From the NCBI GenBank assembly GCA_021208885.1, contig JAJOJF010000022.1, positions 1-64,000 on the forward strand: DNA of 64,000 bases, read 5' to 3'. The first letter of the stretch is position 1, and each line of letters starts with the position of its first letter. Below the pieces are notes generated by a model. The model did not search any database, had not been told where the DNA came from, and worked only from the letters and a program-made list of their open reading frames with translations. This document shows positions 48,467-57,895 of this stretch, piece by piece. The stretch comes from Burkholderiaceae bacterium (GTDB taxonomy: Bacteria > Pseudomonadota > Gammaproteobacteria > Burkholderiales > Burkholderiaceae_B). The position numbers and the translations under genes are program-made.

Positions 48467-49927
48467 TTAAAGCAAGGGTGAGGCTAGCCAGATAAAACGA
48501 TTGCGCAACCGCACCCAGAAGGGGCGGTTGGCAAGCTCAGCCAATGTTGCACGCCTGGCATTATGGATTTTGCTGTCGATGACGGCGGCGATATCACGGG
48601 CTAGCGTCCGGTCAAACACCTCTAGGTCCAACTCAAAATTAAGACGCTGGCTTCTGGGATCAACATTGGATGAGCCAACGTAACACCATTGATCATCGAC
48701 GGTCATGAGCTTTGAGTGATCAAATGAACCGTGGGCACGCCATACATGAACACCACCATGCAACATGAGGTCAAGTTGTGCTTCCATAGCAGCACTCACA
48801 AGCTTGAGATTGTTGTTGGCTGGTATTACGACATCGACCCTGACACCCCGCCTGGCAGCTGTGACCAAAGCGCCTATGAGCACCGGCTCTGGTAAAAAGT
48901 ACGGCGACTGAATGCGCACATGGTGACGTGCGACTGACAAGGCGCCAAGCAGCATCGACTGATTGCGGCCTATCGCGCGGTCTGGCCCAGAAAGCACCAC
49001 CCGGATGGGAACGCCTTCGCCAGTCGAGGCAGCCTCTGCCGGAGAAAACCATGCCTCCCCTTCCAGTCGCTCACCTGTTGTGAATTCCCAATCGTGCGCA
49101 AAACTCTCCATCAGGTGCCTTGCAACCGGTCCATTGACTCTGAAATGCGTATCAACCGCCACATCGTCACCAGCAAATTCACGCATGAATCCCTCTCGGA
49201 TATTCATGCCACCGGTCAATGCGTGTTGGCCATCGACCACCAGCAGCTTGCGGTGGCTACGCATATTGGCATAGACCAACCGAATGCCAATGGCGGTGGG
49301 CAAAAACAAACCGACTTTCACCCCAGACTCTTGAAGCATCCGGGTAATCGGAGGACGCGAATATTTTGCCCCAACTGCGTCGATCAAGACCCGCACCTTC
49401 ACACCACGCTGCTGGGCATCAATCAAGGCTTGCGCAATCCGGATGCCAATGCCGTCATGATCAAAAATATAGGTTTGCAGAGCAATCGATGTTTGCGCTG
49501 CTGCAATAATCTCGAGCATGGCTGGATAAGTCTGGTCACCACCAGACAGCACCTGTATTTGGTTGCCGCGAAGCAAGACATTGGAGTTGATCTCGTTGCC
49601 TAATCGCCTGAGAGGCTTAATGTGCTCATCAAACCCGTCGCCTAGATGCTTGACCTCAAGAGAGGCCACAGACTCATAACCTTGCTCAGCTAGACGTCGC
49701 TGTTGGGTGACACGCTCGCGGCGCACCCGGTTGATGCCAGCGAAAAGGTAGAAAGTCGCACCAAGCAGCGGCGAGAAAATCACAACGGCCACCCAGCCAA
49801 TGGCCGCCCTGACATCTTGTTTGGTCATGGCTGCATGAATAGCGGTCGCCACGCTTGCCACAATCGAGACCAACAAAACGATGTGTGGCCAGTAACGCTC
49901 TAGCAGCTGCCCGATCTCATCGATCAT
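48467..49927 (-). CDS. Cardiolipin synthase (phospholipase D type)
   Basis: Joins two phosphatidylglycerol molecules into cardiolipin, or uses related donors. It is 486 aa. Two N-terminal hydrophobic helices (~13-65) anchor it in the membrane. Two PLD domains show the HxKx4D motifs NMRSHRKLLVVDG and GSFDHSKLMTVDD. It fits ClsA. It is convergent with the binding-protein-like gene. Confidence 0.9.
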   Translation of the reverse strand: MIDEIGQLLERYWPHIVLLVSIVASVATAIHAAMTKQDVRAAIGWVAVVIFSPLLGATFYLFAGINRVRRERVTQQRRLAEQGYESVASLEVKHLGDGFDEHIKPLRRLGNEINSNVLLRGNQIQVLSGGDQTYPAMLEIIAAAQTSIALQTYIFDHDGIGIRIAQALIDAQQRGVKVRVLIDAVGAKYSRPPITRMLQESGVKVGLFLPTAIGIRLVYANMRSHRKLLVVDGQHALTGGMNIREGFMREFAGDDVAVDTHFRVNGPVARHLMESFAHDWEFTTGERLEGEAWFSPAEAASTGEGVPIRVVLSGPDRAIGRNQSMLLGALSVARHHVRIQSPYFLPEPVLIGALVTAARRGVRVDVVIPANNNLKLVSAAMEAQLDLMLHGGVHVWRAHGSFDHSKLMTVDDQWCYVGSSNVDPRSQRLNFELDLEVFDRTLARDIAAVIDSKIHNARRATLAELANRPFWVRLRNRFIWLASPLL

Positions 49928-49946
49928 GTTAATATCTACGTCCTTT

Positions 49947-50023
49947 GGTGGCTGTAGCTCAGTTGGTAGAGTCCCGGATTGTGATTCCGGTTGTCGCGGG
50001 TTCGAGTCCCGTCAGCCACCCCA
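49947..50023 (+). tRNA. tRNA-His, anticodon GUG
   Basis: A 77-nt tRNA including the encoded extra G at -1, opposite discriminator C. The acceptor GTGGCTG pairs with CAGCCAC, and CCA is encoded (50021-50023). The anticodon is GTG at 49981-49983 within CCGGA-TTGTGAT-TCCGG. A short spacer separates it from the convergent RraA-like gene. Confidence 0.96.
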
Positions 50024-50080
50024 CCGCCAAAGGCCCTTTCGAGCCTTCGCGTCACACCAAGCACCAAGTGGCCGGGTTTA

Positions 50081-50800
50081 TTAGAACCCATTGTCTTTTT
50101 TCCAGGCCTCAAATAGCACTGTTGTCTGAGGATCTGTTGGTGGATAGAGCCCAAGAATCGACTTGCCTTGCTTGACACAAATCGTCACAAAATCTTCGAA
50201 CACCGTCATGTCTGCGGCTTGAATCGCCACCTCATCGGCAATCTCTGCCGGGATAACGATCACACCATCGGCATCCCCAACAACCACATCGCCAGGAAAC
50301 ACGGGTGCATCGCCGCAGCCAATCGGCACATTGATGTCAATGGCCTCGTGCAGAGTCAGGTTGGTTGGTGCAGACGGTCGCTGATGATAAGCCGGGATTC
50401 CAAGCACCGCGATTTCAGCTGAATCCCGAAACCCGCCATCGGTGACCACACCAGCCACGCCACGCTGTTTCAGACGACTCACCAATATGCCACCAGCCGA
50501 AGCAGCGCGCGCATCTTTACGACTATCGATCACCATGACCGCCCCCGGTGGGCACTGTTCTATAGCCTGGCGCTGGGGATGCTGGCGATTTTGGAAGACC
50601 TCGATCCCATTTCGGTCCTCACGCGCAGGCATGTACCGAAGCGTAAATGCCTGACCGACCATGTTTTCATGGGCTTTGGAAAGGCGCGACACATTTTGAA
50701 TGAACTGGTTTTTTAAACCACGCTTAAAGAGTAATGTTGCAAGTGTGGCCGTACTCACATGCATCAGCCGTTGCCGGGTTTCGGCCTTTAGTTCCTTCAC
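50081..50800 (-). CDS. RraA-like / HMG-aldolase-fold protein
   Basis: Member of the RraA superfamily, which includes 4-carboxy-4-hydroxy-2-oxoadipate aldolases and RraA-type proteins. It is 239 aa from GTG 50800, which is preceded by GGAGAAATTTC; the frame is open upstream. Core motifs are GGILVSRLKQRGVAGVVTDG (with a conserved RDS after it) and GDVVVGDADGVIVIP. It lies 62 nt downstream of the L-arabinonate-type dehydratase, so a role in sugar-acid breakdown is plausible. The reaction cannot be told from sequence. Confidence 0.8.
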   Translation of the reverse strand: MKELKAETRQRLMHVSTATLATLLFKRGLKNQFIQNVSRLSKAHENMVGQAFTLRYMPAREDRNGIEVFQNRQHPQRQAIEQCPPGAVMVIDSRKDARAASAGGILVSRLKQRGVAGVVTDGGFRDSAEIAVLGIPAYHQRPSAPTNLTLHEAIDINVPIGCGDAPVFPGDVVVGDADGVIVIPAEIADEVAIQAADMTVFEDFVTICVKQGKSILGLYPPTDPQTTVLFEAWKKDNGF

Positions 50801-50862
50801 GAAATTTCTCCAAACATTCTGAGCCCAAAAAGGCAAATTAGGTTCCAGGGCGACGCCGCCCC

Positions 50863-52611
50863 TCAAAAAATATCAGGTTCGCCAACGGGCTTGCCAAACT
50901 CGGTTCGCAGAAAATCAAAATCGCAACCTTCGTTGGCTTGCTGAATATGTTTTGAGAACATCCAGCCGTACCCTCGTTCGAAACGCTTTGCAGGCGGTGT
51001 CCAAGCCTCACGACGCTTTTGCATCTCCTCGTCCGAGATTTCGACACGGATGCAACGGTTCGGCACATCAACGGTGATCATGTCACCAGTCTTGATCAAT
51101 GCCAGAGGTCCACCCACGTATGACTCTGGCGAAATGTGCAGCACGCAGGCGCCATAGCTAGTGCCACTCATGCGCGCATCAGACAGCCGCAACATGTCAC
51201 GCACACCCTGCTTGAGCAACTTTTTGGGCATGGGCAGCATGCCCCACTCGGGCATGCCAGGCCCGCCTTGCGGGCCCGCATTGCGCAGCACCAACACGTG
51301 ATCAGCCGTGACGTTGAGATCCTCGCTGTCAATAACCGCCTTCATCGACGGATAGTCGTCAAACACCAGCGCCGGTCCCGTGTGCTGATGCAAGTGTGGC
51401 GGACATGCACTTGGCTTGATCACGCAGCCGTCGGGTGCAAGATTGCCGCGCAACACGGCTAGCGCCCCTTCGGCATAGATTGGGTTATCGAGCGGGCGAA
51501 TCACATCGTCGTTATAGACCTGTGCATCAGCGATATTTTCACCCAAGGTCTTGCCAGTAACAGTCATGGCATCCAAATGCAAATGGCCTTTCAACCGCGA
51601 CATCAAGCCTGTCAGCCCACCCGCATAATAGAAATCTTCCATCAAATACTGGTCTCCGCTTGGCCGCACATTGGCAATGACCGGGATGACGCGGCTGTAG
51701 CGATCAAAATCGTCCAGCCCAATGTCGCACCCGGCTCTCTTGGCTTGGGCAATCAGATGAATGATGGCATTGGTCGAGCACCCCATGGCCATGGCCACCA
51801 TGATGGCATTCTCAAAGGCCGCGTGAGTCTGAATCTTGCTCGGCACGAGATCTTCCCACACCATCTCAACAATGCGTCGACCGCTATCGGCAGACATGCG
51901 CACATGGTTGGAGTCTGGCGCGGGAATCGAGGATGCACCAGGCAAGCTCATACCTAGCGTCTCAGCTATGGCTGTCATGGTTGAGGCTGTGCCCATGGTC
52001 ATACAAGTGCCATGGCTTCGGGCAATGCCGCCTTCTATCTCGGTCCAGTCTTTATCTGAAATCAAACCAGCACGCCTGTCATCCCAATACTTCCAGGCGT
52101 CAGACCCCGAGCCCAGGATTTTGCCGTGCCAGTTGCCGCGCAGCATGGGGCCGGCTGGCACATAGATAGCGGGCACACCTGCGCTAGTGGCACCTAGAAG
52201 AAGGCCGGGCGTGGTCTTGTCGCAGCCCCCCATAAGCACGACGCCATCGACCGGATGACAGCGAATCAACTCCTCAGCATCCATCGCCAACATATTCCGA
52301 TACAGCATTGTGGTGGGCTTGACGAATTGTTCGGCCAAGGAAAGCGCGGGCAACTCGAGCGGAAAGCCGCCGGCTTGCAAGACGCCTCTTTTAACGTCCT
52401 CGACGCGCTGCTTAAAGTGTGTGTGGCAAGGATTGATGTCTGACCATGTATTGATGATGCCGATGACAGGCTTGCCTTCCCATTCCTGGGCTGAATAACC
52501 CATTTGCATGGCTCTAGAACGATGACCAAACGATCTGAGATCGTCAGGCGCAAACCAACGGGCGCTGCGAAAGGTCTCTGCGGACCTTGATTTTTTATCT
52601 TGGTGACTCAC
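50863..52611 (-). CDS. IlvD/Edd-family dehydratase, L-arabinonate-dehydratase-like
   Basis: Fe-S enzyme for dehydration of an aldonic acid to a 2-keto-3-deoxy acid. It is 582 aa from GTG 52611. Cluster cysteines are Cys62 (INPCHTHF), Cys130 (GGCDKTTPG) and Cys203 (HGTCMTMGTAS). The N-terminal SARWFAPDDLRSFGHRSRA and the DAW-KYWDDRRAG region are pentonate-dehydratase features. The start overlaps the upstream glycosyltransferase stop as GTGA with GGAGAACAAAA before it. An ATG start at 52632 is less likely. It is a paralogue of 3672-5396 but distinct. Confidence 0.85.
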   Translation of the reverse strand: MSHQDKKSRSAETFRSARWFAPDDLRSFGHRSRAMQMGYSAQEWEGKPVIGIINTWSDINPCHTHFKQRVEDVKRGVLQAGGFPLELPALSLAEQFVKPTTMLYRNMLAMDAEELIRCHPVDGVVLMGGCDKTTPGLLLGATSAGVPAIYVPAGPMLRGNWHGKILGSGSDAWKYWDDRRAGLISDKDWTEIEGGIARSHGTCMTMGTASTMTAIAETLGMSLPGASSIPAPDSNHVRMSADSGRRIVEMVWEDLVPSKIQTHAAFENAIMVAMAMGCSTNAIIHLIAQAKRAGCDIGLDDFDRYSRVIPVIANVRPSGDQYLMEDFYYAGGLTGLMSRLKGHLHLDAMTVTGKTLGENIADAQVYNDDVIRPLDNPIYAEGALAVLRGNLAPDGCVIKPSACPPHLHQHTGPALVFDDYPSMKAVIDSEDLNVTADHVLVLRNAGPQGGPGMPEWGMLPMPKKLLKQGVRDMLRLSDARMSGTSYGACVLHISPESYVGGPLALIKTGDMITVDVPNRCIRVEISDEEMQKRREAWTPPAKRFERGYGWMFSKHIQQANEGCDFDFLRTEFGKPVGEPDIF

Positions 52612-54182
52612 TTTTGTTCTCCGGTGCACCATTTTTGAGTGAAGTTAACATCTGGAACCAGCTTCCACACTGCAACACCATATTGCAATGTAATAACGGG
52701 GTCGAGCTGCGCGACATAGGCGTATGGCGTCATCGCATGTGGATACGCCGCAAACCAATAAGTTCGATTCGGATTCTCGCATATGCGCGGCAGTACCTGA
52801 TCAGGGGTAATCAACACCTCTTTGGCTTGCTCGGGCACATGTTCACCGGCCTCGGCCAACTCATTGGCCCAAGAATCGCCTTTGGGTAAAGCAGGCCAGT
52901 TCAGCACCACCCAGGCGGGCTTGGGATCGCGGGTATAGAACTGCATGTCAAATGGATAAACGTCAACGAACACAAATTGATCTTCGACCTTAATCTCAGA
53001 CCCGAATGCATCGACAAATGGCTTGGAGCTGCGTCCGTTAATAAAGTAGAAAACGGTTAATGCAATTAGGCAGGCAAGGGCTGAAGCGATCAAGGTAATA
53101 GCCGTCCAACGAATATTTCGTTGAGCCTGCAGTCCTTTCCAAGCACCGCATATCACCTCCGCAATCAAAACAGCTAACGCCGGCAAGACCGGAACTGTGT
53201 AGCCTATGAGCTTGGATGTCGGAATCGAAAAAAACACCACGATGACCGTTATCCACAGCCCCATCAACCAGAACCAGCTACGATCAGCTGAAATGTGTGG
53301 GCGGCGCCAACCATAGCGAACTAGCCACAAAGACCAGGGCAGGCTCATGCCAAACACAACCGGCACGAAAAACCAAAATGGCTGCTGTTGATTAAAGCCA
53401 TCGCTTAAATACCGCTCAAAATGCTGATAAACAAAAAAGTAATGCAAAAAACCTGGGTAATGGATTTCCATCAGAACAAACCAGGGCACCATGATCGATA
53501 AAAAGGCCAGCCAAACGGCAGGTGCAAGCAAGACTTTCAGACCCACCCAGCGGCGTGTAGCCAAGATCCAGAAAAACAGCACGCCACCCGGCAGAACCAC
53601 CCCGATCAAGCCTTTGGACAGGACAGCCAAGGCAGCCAAAAATCCTGCCGCGATGGCAAACCAGCGAGCGTTAGGCTCATCGTTGACAGCCCGCGAGACC
53701 GCCTCAGCCCCTGCCAGTATCGTGAGCGCAATCAGGCCAGCAACCAGCATGTCGAGGTTGGCATATTGAGACGCGCCATAGTAGTAAGGCATGGTGATTA
53801 ACGCCAGAACACTCAGGGTCGCAACGTCCTTGCCACGATGTCGACTCACAAACAGATAAAGCGCTACTACCGTGAACCAAGAGATCAGAATCGAGGGCAG
53901 GCGAGCTGCCCACTCGTGTGGACCAAACACGAGGAACGCCACTTCGTTGAGCCAGTAAAACAGGGGAGGCTTATGAAAATACGGCAAGCCATTCAGTAGC
54001 GGCGTCCAGGTGCTGTCAAACCGCACCATGTCCCAAGCCACGCCAACATAGCGACCCTCATCGGGAATGTGCAAAGAACGTGGCCAGCCGAAGATGCCAA
54101 GCCAGACCAACGCGCCTAGCAGCAACCAGAAAGCGCCGCTTGGACGCATCAAACAATCCCAGCCGCGGCACAACCAAGACAT
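52608..54182 (-). CDS. Membrane glycosyltransferase of the GT39/ArnT-like (PMT) family
   Basis: Polytopic lipid-linked-sugar transferase, 524 aa. The first periplasmic loop has HIPDEGRYVGVAWDM (the conserved Asp-Glu), followed by PYFHKPPLFYWL. About eleven hydrophobic segments are followed by a C-terminal periplasmic domain (~430-524). ArnT adds 4-amino-arabinose to lipid A, but the substrate here is open. Start ATG 54182 is used; the frame is open to TTG 54224. Its stop overlaps the dehydratase start by 4 nt, so they are translationally linked. Confidence 0.8.
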   Translation of the reverse strand: MSWLCRGWDCLMRPSGAFWLLLGALVWLGIFGWPRSLHIPDEGRYVGVAWDMVRFDSTWTPLLNGLPYFHKPPLFYWLNEVAFLVFGPHEWAARLPSILISWFTVVALYLFVSRHRGKDVATLSVLALITMPYYYGASQYANLDMLVAGLIALTILAGAEAVSRAVNDEPNARWFAIAAGFLAALAVLSKGLIGVVLPGGVLFFWILATRRWVGLKVLLAPAVWLAFLSIMVPWFVLMEIHYPGFLHYFFVYQHFERYLSDGFNQQQPFWFFVPVVFGMSLPWSLWLVRYGWRRPHISADRSWFWLMGLWITVIVVFFSIPTSKLIGYTVPVLPALAVLIAEVICGAWKGLQAQRNIRWTAITLIASALACLIALTVFYFINGRSSKPFVDAFGSEIKVEDQFVFVDVYPFDMQFYTRDPKPAWVVLNWPALPKGDSWANELAEAGEHVPEQAKEVLITPDQVLPRICENPNRTYWFAAYPHAMTPYAYVAQLDPVITLQYGVAVWKLVPDVNFTQKWCTGEQK

Positions 54183-54298
54183 GACACCGGCACGGTTAGA
54201 CTGATTCAAATTGTCAGGTAGCAAGTCCTACACCCCTTTTTGTATCCTCGTTGCCCAGCAACAAAAGACGTTCATTGATCTATCAACAATTTTGGCTC

Positions 54299-54328
54299 AA
54301 TGATACCGGGCGACTGCCCGGTATCATT
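54299..54328. other. Perfect 13-bp stem-loop between glycosyltransferase and TcdA genes
   Basis: AATGATACCGGGC pairs with GCCCGGTATCATT around a GACT loop. It lies just downstream of tcdA on the minus strand. Neither side has a run of T, so it is either a factor-assisted terminator or a site of another kind. Confidence 0.6.
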
Positions 54329-54341
54329 GTCAGTGCGGTAG

Positions 54342-55154
54342 TCACTGGGTTTTTTGTTCAACCAGCCATCCGAGCGTTTTACCGGCTGCGGCCAACCCCA
54401 TAGCTGCCGTCACCGTTACAAGCGAGCCATACCCGGCACAAGCCAAGGGCATGAAAACCGACTCGCTGCTAGCAATCGAGACGGGTCGATGCGCGGGCTG
54501 CTCAAACCAAAGCACAGGCACACCCATGCGCGGTGTTCGCTTGGCGCTTGCCTGCGCAAATCCATACTGCTTGCGCAAGGTCGAGCGCAACCGGGCTAAC
54601 AGCGCATCATGCGTGCTGTCACGCAAGTCACCAAAACGAAGCGACAGCGCATCTGTTTTCCCACCCGCGGCCCCACACACCAGCAACGACTGCTGCCTTT
54701 GTCGGGCACACAACACCATGGCCACCTTCGCGCTTAGTTGGTCAGTGCAATCAAGCACCACGTCAGCTGAATCGGGAATTAACTCGTTGACGTTGTTTGC
54801 CTGCACAAACTCCTCGACTAAATCAACCTGACATTGCGGATTGATTTGGCCAATTCGCTGCTGCATGGCAATAACTTTGGCCTGACCAATTGTGTTCTGG
54901 AGAGCATGTACTTGACGGTTGATGTTTGACTCTGCGACGTGATCAAGATCGATCAAGGTTAAGTGGCCTACCGAGCTTCTTGCCAACGCCTCAGCTGCCC
55001 ACGAACCCACACCCCCAAGACCGACGACCACCACATGGCGTTGACCGAGCCCATCGGTTACGGCTTGACCATAGGCACGGTCGACTGACCCGAAACGACG
55101 CTCGACGTCCATTGGGCAGTGGTGCAAAGAGTCGTCCGGGTTGCTTGTCGTCAT
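54342..55154 (-). CDS. tcdA: tRNA threonylcarbamoyladenosine dehydratase (ThiF/E1-like)
   Basis: ATP-dependent enzyme cyclising t6A37 of tRNA to ct6A. It is 270 aa from ATG 55154. The Rossmann motif is VVVGLGGVGSWAAEALARS, followed by LTLIDLDHVAESNINRQ, and VVLDCTDQLSAKVA is the adenylate-site region. A C-terminal hydrophobic helix (AGYGSLVTVTAAMGLAAAG) fits a membrane association. The frame is open to GTG 55199, and an ATG at 55112 is also possible. Confidence 0.88.
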   Translation of the reverse strand: MTTSNPDDSLHHCPMDVERRFGSVDRAYGQAVTDGLGQRHVVVVGLGGVGSWAAEALARSSVGHLTLIDLDHVAESNINRQVHALQNTIGQAKVIAMQQRIGQINPQCQVDLVEEFVQANNVNELIPDSADVVLDCTDQLSAKVAMVLCARQRQQSLLVCGAAGGKTDALSLRFGDLRDSTHDALLARLRSTLRKQYGFAQASAKRTPRMGVPVLWFEQPAHRPVSIASSESVFMPLACAGYGSLVTVTAAMGLAAAGKTLGWLVEQKTQ

Positions 55155-55356
55155 TTCCAGAAAGTAGCCGTTGGTTACTAGCGTGCAGTTAATCGGCACA
55201 CGCTGCCTACTTAAAGTGGGGATTTTGACACGAGTTAGCGATAACTTTATGAATTAGCTCATAATTTCTCGACAAACAACCCGCTGGCGCGCAAAATCCC
55301 CACTAGACAAAAGTTCTTAACCGCAATACACGATCTTGCCCGAGCTGCTCCAATCG
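55155..55356. other. Intergenic region between tcdA and MFS gene
   Basis: 202 nt separating divergent genes. It holds the leader regions of both; I see no RNA gene and no convincing core promoter. Confidence 0.4.
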
Positions 55357-56538
55357 ATGTCCCGATTGCCTCGCGCCGCCATTTGGTGCGTGCTGATTAT
55401 GCTGATGCATATTGCCTTGGCAGGCGGCAGAGTCGCGGTCATGCTCAATGCAGTGGAGCTCGGCATCAGCAAGTTCGGTGTGGGTTTGCTGATTGCTTGC
55501 TTTGCCCTTTTGCCAATGTTTGTTGCCGTTCCGGCTGGCAGACGTATCGATTCTCACGGTAGCTATCACGCCATGTGGCTCGCTGCATTCATTTCAGCTA
55601 GCGGAACACTTTTGCCATGGCTGTGGCCTAACTGGTTCACGCTGGCGTTTGCCGCTGTGTCAATTGGCATAGGCCACATGGGCTTTCAAATCGCCGTACA
55701 AGGACTGCTGGGACAAACTGACACCGCAACCCGACTGCGCAACTATTCATGGCTGGCCATGGCCATGGCTGTCTCTGGATTCAGCGGCCCACTGATCGCG
55801 GGGCTTTCTATCGACTATATCGGACATCGCTGGGCGTTTTTGATGCTTGGGCTGTGCCCAGCCGTCGCGTTATTTTCAGTTCTTAGACAACGTGTCACCT
55901 TGCTCGAGAGTCACAAGCCACAGCCGCTGGCCGAACAAACGACACGCATGGTCGACCTATGGCACATCAAACCCTTGCGTTACGCGCTAATTTCCAACTT
56001 GCTGCTGGCTAGTGCCTGGGATACCCATTACTTTGTTGTGCCCCTATATGGTGTTCAACAAGGCTTTAGCGCCACAACCATTGGCGTTATCCTGGCGATT
56101 TTCTCGGTGGCGACATTCGTGATTCGGCTGCTGTTGCCCTTGATACAAGGGCGGGTGAAGCCTTGGACCATGATTCATTTTGCGATGATATCGGCATCCG
56201 TGTATTTTTTGATTTATCCATGGTTTTCTCAGGTATGGGTGCTCATGGGATTGTCATTTATGCTGGGACTGTCACTTGGCAGCACTCAGCCGAGTATCTT
56301 AAGCCTGCTGCAACAACACGCACCTGCCGGGCGTAAAGGCGAGGTATTCGGCATGAGGATGGCACTTGTGAACGGCTCGCAGGTCTCGATGCCACTAACG
56401 TTTGGGGCGCTGGGCACGATTCTCGGTGTTATGCCATTGTTTTGGTTAAGCTCGGTTGCGTTAGCAGGCGGCGCCTGGTTAACCCGACACAGCGGCCAAC
56501 ACGATCAGACCACAACAGTTTCTGAAACGAACGACTGA
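55357..56538 (+). CDS. Major facilitator superfamily transporter
   Basis: Inner-membrane permease with about twelve hydrophobic helices, 393 aa. It carries the MFS loop signature GRRIDSHGSYHAMW near residue 65 and NYSWLAMAMAVSGFSGP in helix 5. Start ATG 55357 is used; TTG 55336 is upstream in frame. Its length and FGMRMALVNGSQV fit the drug/sugar-type MFS families, but the substrate is unknown. It precedes chaC by 18 nt, so the two may be co-transcribed. Confidence 0.82.
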   Translation: MSRLPRAAIWCVLIMLMHIALAGGRVAVMLNAVELGISKFGVGLLIACFALLPMFVAVPAGRRIDSHGSYHAMWLAAFISASGTLLPWLWPNWFTLAFAAVSIGIGHMGFQIAVQGLLGQTDTATRLRNYSWLAMAMAVSGFSGPLIAGLSIDYIGHRWAFLMLGLCPAVALFSVLRQRVTLLESHKPQPLAEQTTRMVDLWHIKPLRYALISNLLLASAWDTHYFVVPLYGVQQGFSATTIGVILAIFSVATFVIRLLLPLIQGRVKPWTMIHFAMISASVYFLIYPWFSQVWVLMGLSFMLGLSLGSTQPSILSLLQQHAPAGRKGEVFGMRMALVNGSQVSMPLTFGALGTILGVMPLFWLSSVALAGGAWLTRHSGQHDQTTTVSETND

Positions 56539-56556
56539 CCACTCAATTACGAGCGC

Positions 56557-57210
56557 ATGATGGTGTGTCCAACCGAGCCCAAAAAATCTCCGACGCCGCC
56601 AGGGTCGGTTCAGTTTCTCTCTGACGAACAAAGACGCGCCTCTATGCTGCAGGCACTCGCCGGGTGGTCAGGTCACCATGACCTCTGGATCTACGCTTAT
56701 GGGTCTTTGATTTGGAACCCCGAATTCGACTATGAGGAGCGACGCCTGAGTGTGCTGCGCGGCCATCACCGAGCGCTGTGTCTATGGTCAAGAGTCAACC
56801 GGGGAACGCCCGAAACACCCGGCCTGGTTTTCGGACTAGACCGCGGCGGTTCCTGTCGCGGCCTGACTTTCCGGATCCGTGCCAACAATGTCCCAAGCAC
56901 ATTTGAGGCGCTTTGGCGTCGCGAAATGTCGACTGGCGCTTACCATCCCAGATGGCTGCGTTGCGACACTGAAAAAGGTCAGGTCAGTGCGCTCGCATTT
57001 GTGATTGACCGCAAAAATCCAGGCTATGTGACGGGATTGGCAGAAAATCAAACGCTTGACATCGTCAGACAGGCCAGCGGCCGCTACGGCCCTTGTGTCG
57101 ACTATGTGGTGCAGACGCACCAAGCACTCAAAGCAGCTGGAATTGAGGACCAAAGGCTCGCACGTTTGGCCCAAAGACTGCAAGAACAGCTAGACAATGA
57201 CCGACGCTGA
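56557..57210 (+). CDS. ChaC-type gamma-glutamylcyclotransferase
   Basis: Degrades glutathione to 5-oxoproline and Cys-Gly in the cytoplasm. It is 217 aa. The substrate-binding loop is DLWIYAYGSLIWNPEFDYEE. The catalytic glutamate lies in EALWRREMSTGAYHPRW. SRVNRGTPETPGLVFGLDRG is typical of bacterial ChaC. It follows the MFS gene and precedes pdxH, about 50 nt away. Confidence 0.92.
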   Translation: MMVCPTEPKKSPTPPGSVQFLSDEQRRASMLQALAGWSGHHDLWIYAYGSLIWNPEFDYEERRLSVLRGHHRALCLWSRVNRGTPETPGLVFGLDRGGSCRGLTFRIRANNVPSTFEALWRREMSTGAYHPRWLRCDTEKGQVSALAFVIDRKNPGYVTGLAENQTLDIVRQASGRYGPCVDYVVQTHQALKAAGIEDQRLARLAQRLQEQLDNDRR

Positions 57211-57262
57211 GGACAGCGTGCGATTACACTAGTCACATCTCAAACCTCAAAAAAGTACCATC

Positions 57263-57895
57263 ATGTCTGTTGCTGACATTCGACAAAATTACGAAAAAGG
57301 CGAATTACTCGAATCGCAGGCCAAAGAGTCACCCTTTGACCAGTTCGATATCTGGCTAAACGAGGCAATTGCATTGCCGGTTGCCGAACCCACCGCCATG
57401 ACTTTGGCCACGGCAGACGCGAGCGGCAAACCAACTGCCCGAATTGTGTTGCTCAAGGGATTCGACACTCGCGGTTTTGTGTTCTACACCAACTACGAAT
57501 CTCGCAAAGGCAAAGAGCTGGCATTGCAAACTCAGGCGACCTTGCTTTTTTTCTGGCAGCCACTAGAGCGCCAGGTACGCATTGAGGGTATCGTTGAAAA
57601 AGTCAGCCCAGACGAATCAGATGAGTATTACCAAAGCCGCCCACTCGGTTCACGCCTAGGGGCTTGGGCTTCAGCTCAGAGCCAACCGGTGACCATCGAG
57701 GCCCTGAAAGCAAAAGTCGAAGAGGTCGAGCAAAAATTCGGCGACAACCCGCCTCGCCCGCCACACTGGGGCGGCTATCGGGTGCGGCCAAGCTACTTTG
57801 AGTTTTGGCAAGGTCGTCCTTCGCGTCTGCATGACAGACTCACTTATCAACAAAACACGGATGGCGAATGGATCATCGAGCGCTTGTCACCATGA
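57263..57895 (+). CDS. pdxH: Pyridoxamine 5'-phosphate oxidase
   Basis: FMN enzyme that makes pyridoxal 5'-phosphate. It is 210 aa. Conserved stretches are PTARIVLLKGFDTRGFVFYTN (FMN and substrate residues), QSRPLGSRLGAWASAQSQ and the C-terminal WQGRPSRLHDRLTY with the substrate Arg-His. The stop overlaps the next start by 4 nt (ATGA). Confidence 0.97.
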   Translation: MSVADIRQNYEKGELLESQAKESPFDQFDIWLNEAIALPVAEPTAMTLATADASGKPTARIVLLKGFDTRGFVFYTNYESRKGKELALQTQATLLFFWQPLERQVRIEGIVEKVSPDESDEYYQSRPLGSRLGAWASAQSQPVTIEALKAKVEEVEQKFGDNPPRPPHWGGYRVRPSYFEFWQGRPSRLHDRLTYQQNTDGEWIIERLSP

